Positions 60,527 through 64,000 of a stretch of 64,000 bases of DNA are shown here, one piece after another. How positions within the stretch are numbered: position 1 is the first letter of the stretch; each line of letters starts with the position of its first letter. The stretch is from Lacinutrix sp. Hel_I_90 (lineage in GTDB: Bacteria; Bacteroidota; Bacteroidia; Flavobacteriales; Flavobacteriaceae), in the NCBI RefSeq assembly GCF_000934685.1, contig NZ_JYNQ01000001.1:1972501-2036500 (forward strand), in the 5' to 3' direction. The position numbers were made by a program, and so were the translations under genes. Below the pieces are notes generated by a model. The model had not been told where the DNA came from and made no database searches. It saw only the letters and a program-made list of their open reading frames with translations.

Positions 60527-62874
60527 TATCTTACGATCATTAGTTTGAGTGCTTTAGTCTCGAAGGAGTCCAAATCTGAAATTAAAACCAAATATACTCC
60601 TGTAGCCACAGTTCTGCCAGACATATTTTTCCCATTCCAGAGCGCTGTTCCTCCCTCAATTTCTAAGTTATATCCTTTAAACTTTGAGTTGATTCTTGAT
60701 TCTGCTTCAGTTACTAAATTACCTTCGATATCTGTTATTTTTATATTTACATTACCAGTAACACCCTTAATTTTAATTTTTTCTTCATTAATATTAAAAT
60801 TGGGTCTAACAGGATTTGGGTAGACATAAGCCTCTTGTAAATCATTTAATGGAGCAGAAGTTTCTGAGTTAAAAGCAACCATACCTTTTTCTGTAGCCAT
60901 GTAAACTTGACCGCTTATAGCATCTATAGCAACATCTAAAACACTATTTGTAGGTAATGGAGAATTGTCTTTTGTAAAATGATAAATGGTTTCCTGCCCA
61001 TCTGAAGAAAAATAATAAACGCCAGTATCTAATGTTGCAATCCATTTATTATTTGAGCCATCAACTTCTATATCGGTTACAAATTGTCGAAATAGTAATT
61101 CTCTGGGAATTCCATCGTCTAATATAACAATATTTGAAACTTCTGGCTCGCCTTCCATAAAAGCTGAAGTGTTGAACACAACTCTTAACCCTTTATCTGT
61201 ACCCAACCACAATTGATTTTGTTTATCGATAGCGACAGTATTTACAATTTGCGAAGGCATGTTTTGCTCTTGTTGACTAATATTTCTAATCATCCCTGTA
61301 GTAGGGTTAAAACCAATTATTCCAAAACCATATGAGCCTATAAAAATAGTAGTATTGTTATCAAAAACGACAGAGGAGAATCCTAAATTTGCTGCAGTTG
61401 AACTAATAAGGGATCCTAAACTGTAGTCTGTCCATTGCCCCTCTTTAAACCTATTAAGTTCCATTTCATTTCTCCCATTTAACACCCAAAGTGCTCCCTC
61501 TTTGTCAAAATTACTAGCAAAAACAAAAGTGTTATCCTCAAAAAAAGGCGTTAATGTACTATTGTCTTCATTGTAAAATAGCTCTGGCACGTTGTCTTTA
61601 ATGTAAACAAGCCCTTTTATAGAGGAACTAACATAAACCTCTCCAGTGTTAAAAGGGTTTATAGAAATATAGGTTAATGCCCAAGGATTTGGCGTGATTG
61701 AGGTTAAAGAATCGTATGAAATATTATTCCATTCCGCATTAACATAATGACTCAATCCAGATCTTCTAATACCTGTATACGGATTATAATAGATATCATG
61801 ACTTCCGTGCGTTACCCAAACTTCATTAGATTGTGTTCTTACTTGGAAAAAATAATTACGAAGCGGACTTTGTGGGTGTATTTCTTGAAATGTTGAAGGA
61901 TTATTAACATCAATTTCAATAATTCCCAAACCAGAGACACCAGTGCTTTCTATACGACTAGTCCCAACGTATAGCTTATTTTTACCGAAATCTGAAAATG
62001 CTGAAGTGAAATTTATATTATTATAGTCTGAAGCCGAAACGGTAAAAACTTCTACAAAATCGTCTGTATAAACGAAGGCGGTTTTTTGAATGGTTACCAC
62101 GAGATTCTCATTTATATAGTGCATGTCTAATGGCAGAGTAGCATATGTAAATAAAGAAACAGGAACCGCGTTAGTTATATCGTATAAACTTCTATTGGTA
62201 CTCGTTCCATAAAGTTTTAAACCCGTAGACTCAATTCCATTAAACGGAATTGTTGTAACCAATTCCCATTGTTGATAATCTATAAGATTAGGGTTATCTA
62301 TAGCCGCTTTTCTTAATCCCGTTGCTGTTGCTGCATAAATAAAGCCATTGAAGACTGCTGTTTCATAGATTTTAATTTGAGTTCCATTTGGTCCGATAAA
62401 ATAGGTGTCACCAAATTCTAAGGCACTAGCGTTATATACAGAAATGCCATAATTAGTCGAAATAAAAACAGCATCACCAACCAAGTTAAAATCGTTAATT
62501 GTTTTATCGTTAGGCGGAATAGAAGGTTTGTCTAAAATATCGACTACTGTTTTAACAGCACCACTCGACTCAATATAAATCTGCATCAATCCATTTTCAA
62601 AACCAATAAAAAGCAAGCCTTTATTTTCAATATATTTTATACTGGAAATAATCTCTCCTGAAAGACCTTCAATTGTAGATATTTTATCGATCTCATTCGT
62701 ATTTCTATCGTAAACAAAAATAGCATTTTCTGCAGCTCCAAAAACTTTTGTTTCTCCATATGAAATATCTGAGACATCGAGATATGAAAAATGTCCAGTC
62801 CAATCTTTATAAAGTTCTTGACAGAAGATTAGCGTTGGAATTAAAAAGAAAACAAATAAAAACTTAAATTTCAT
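60526..62874 (-). CDS. porZ: PorZ-like beta-propeller protein with type IX sorting domain
   Basis: Surface protein of 782 residues. The signal peptide ends LIFCQ near 19. DWTGHFSYLDVSDISYGETKVFGAAENAIFVYD near 24-56 matches the N-terminal PorZ propeller. Two seven-bladed propellers with two-component-regulator-type repeats (NQLWLGTDKGLRVVF, NNKWIATLDTGVYYF) fill about 25-680. The C terminus (YVYPNPVRPNF...VATGVYLVLISD...KALKLMIVR) is a type A sorting domain of the type IX secretion system. P. gingivalis PorZ is of similar size and acts in attaching secreted cargo to LPS. It overlaps recO by one base. Confidence 0.85.
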   Translation of the reverse strand: MKFKFLFVFFLIPTLIFCQELYKDWTGHFSYLDVSDISYGETKVFGAAENAIFVYDRNTNEIDKISTIEGLSGEIISSIKYIENKGLLFIGFENGLMQIYIESSGAVKTVVDILDKPSIPPNDKTINDFNLVGDAVFISTNYGISVYNASALEFGDTYFIGPNGTQIKIYETAVFNGFIYAATATGLRKAAIDNPNLIDYQQWELVTTIPFNGIESTGLKLYGTSTNRSLYDITNAVPVSLFTYATLPLDMHYINENLVVTIQKTAFVYTDDFVEVFTVSASDYNNINFTSAFSDFGKNKLYVGTSRIESTGVSGLGIIEIDVNNPSTFQEIHPQSPLRNYFFQVRTQSNEVWVTHGSHDIYYNPYTGIRRSGLSHYVNAEWNNISYDSLTSITPNPWALTYISINPFNTGEVYVSSSIKGLVYIKDNVPELFYNEDNSTLTPFFEDNTFVFASNFDKEGALWVLNGRNEMELNRFKEGQWTDYSLGSLISSTAANLGFSSVVFDNNTTIFIGSYGFGIIGFNPTTGMIRNISQQEQNMPSQIVNTVAIDKQNQLWLGTDKGLRVVFNTSAFMEGEPEVSNIVILDDGIPRELLFRQFVTDIEVDGSNNKWIATLDTGVYYFSSDGQETIYHFTKDNSPLPTNSVLDVAIDAISGQVYMATEKGMVAFNSETSAPLNDLQEAYVYPNPVRPNFNINEEKIKIKGVTGNVNIKITDIEGNLVTEAESRINSKFKGYNLEIEGGTALWNGKNMSGRTVATGVYLVLISDLDSFETKALKLMIVR

Positions 62875-62928
62875 AGCTTATAATTACGTACACATAACGT
62901 AGAATTATGATAAAAATATATACAAATA

Positions 62929-62961
62929 AAAAAAAAGCTCCTAAATTGAGGAGCTTTTTTA
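62929..62961 (-). terminator. Rho-independent terminator after gdhA
   Basis: AAAAAGCTCCT and AGGAGCTTTTT arms with a 6-base loop and T-run on the minus strand, 17 bases past the gdhA stop. Confidence 0.88.
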
Positions 62962-62977
62962 TTCTTATCGAAACTAT

Positions 62978-64000
<1,023 letters not shown>

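Overview
This window is chromosomal DNA from a member of the Bacteroidota, most likely a marine member of the family Flavobacteriaceae; the genus cannot be fixed from the sequence. The evidence is: AT-rich DNA with standard codon use; three TonB-dependent receptors; DUF4270, DUF6646 and DUF3108 proteins; a PorZ-type protein with a type IX secretion sorting domain; an atpD-atpC pair with a short epsilon subunit; many TAnnTTTG -7 promoter boxes; and repeated small intergenic palindromes. I see no rRNA, tRNA, CRISPR array, complete insertion sequence, prophage or replication origin. The content is mostly core metabolism and repair, with a few lineage-specific loci.

Layout. 1-1009: 5' part of a TonB-dependent receptor, minus strand. 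1.2-8.6 kb, minus strand: a tightly overlapped chain DUF3108 - tryptophan 2,3-dioxygenase - M23 lipoprotein - glucose-6-phosphate isomerase, preceded by the tyrosine-degradation pair hmgA-hpd. 8.8-12.9 kb, minus: uvrC and a patatin-barrel (type Vd-like) protein. 13.0-17.9 kb, plus: retropepsin-like protease, rimK, aspartoacylase-like deacylase and 5-formyl-THF cyclo-ligase, a terminator, then a PAS histidine kinase and receiver. 17.9-30 kb, minus: lspA, a secreted protein, ileS with a DksA-like protein, radA, two tandem paralogous esterase-fold proteins, then panC-panD-flippase. 29.8-40.7 kb, plus: GT5 glycosyltransferase - DUF4270 lipoprotein - glmS; a TonB receptor with an SGNH lipoprotein; atpD-atpC.

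40.8-44.9 kb, minus: an HTH/DUF2975 regulatory cassette, a GNAT acetyltransferase, an orphan UmuD and an M61 peptidase. 45-55.2 kb, mainly plus: a biotin locus (bioF, DUF2007 protein, bioD, bioA, a ketosynthase, and later bioB) interrupted by an NfeD-flotillin pair and a hydrolase lipoprotein. 55.3-56.7 kb: a JmjC-like cupin protein and a small outer-membrane protein. 56.7-64 kb, minus: recX; porZ-recO-TonB receptor; and gdhA running off the window edge.

Functional themes are aromatic amino-acid breakdown (hpd, hmgA, TDO), vitamin synthesis (biotin, pantothenate), nucleotide and recombination repair (uvrC, radA, recO, recX, umuD) and the cell envelope (TonB receptors, patatin barrel, porZ, lspA, flotillin). 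I found no clear new multi-gene defence or mobile system. The signals most worth a second look are: three genes (uvrC, recX, bioF) with a TAnnTTTG box exactly four bases before the start codon, implying leaderless mRNAs; tandem secreted esterase-fold paralogues that have both lost the nucleophile serine; paired operator-like inverted repeats laid over the DUF2975 promoter; 11-base phased TTAA repeats before the TonB-SGNH pair; an orphan UmuD; and an apparent palindromic element read in frame inside bioF.
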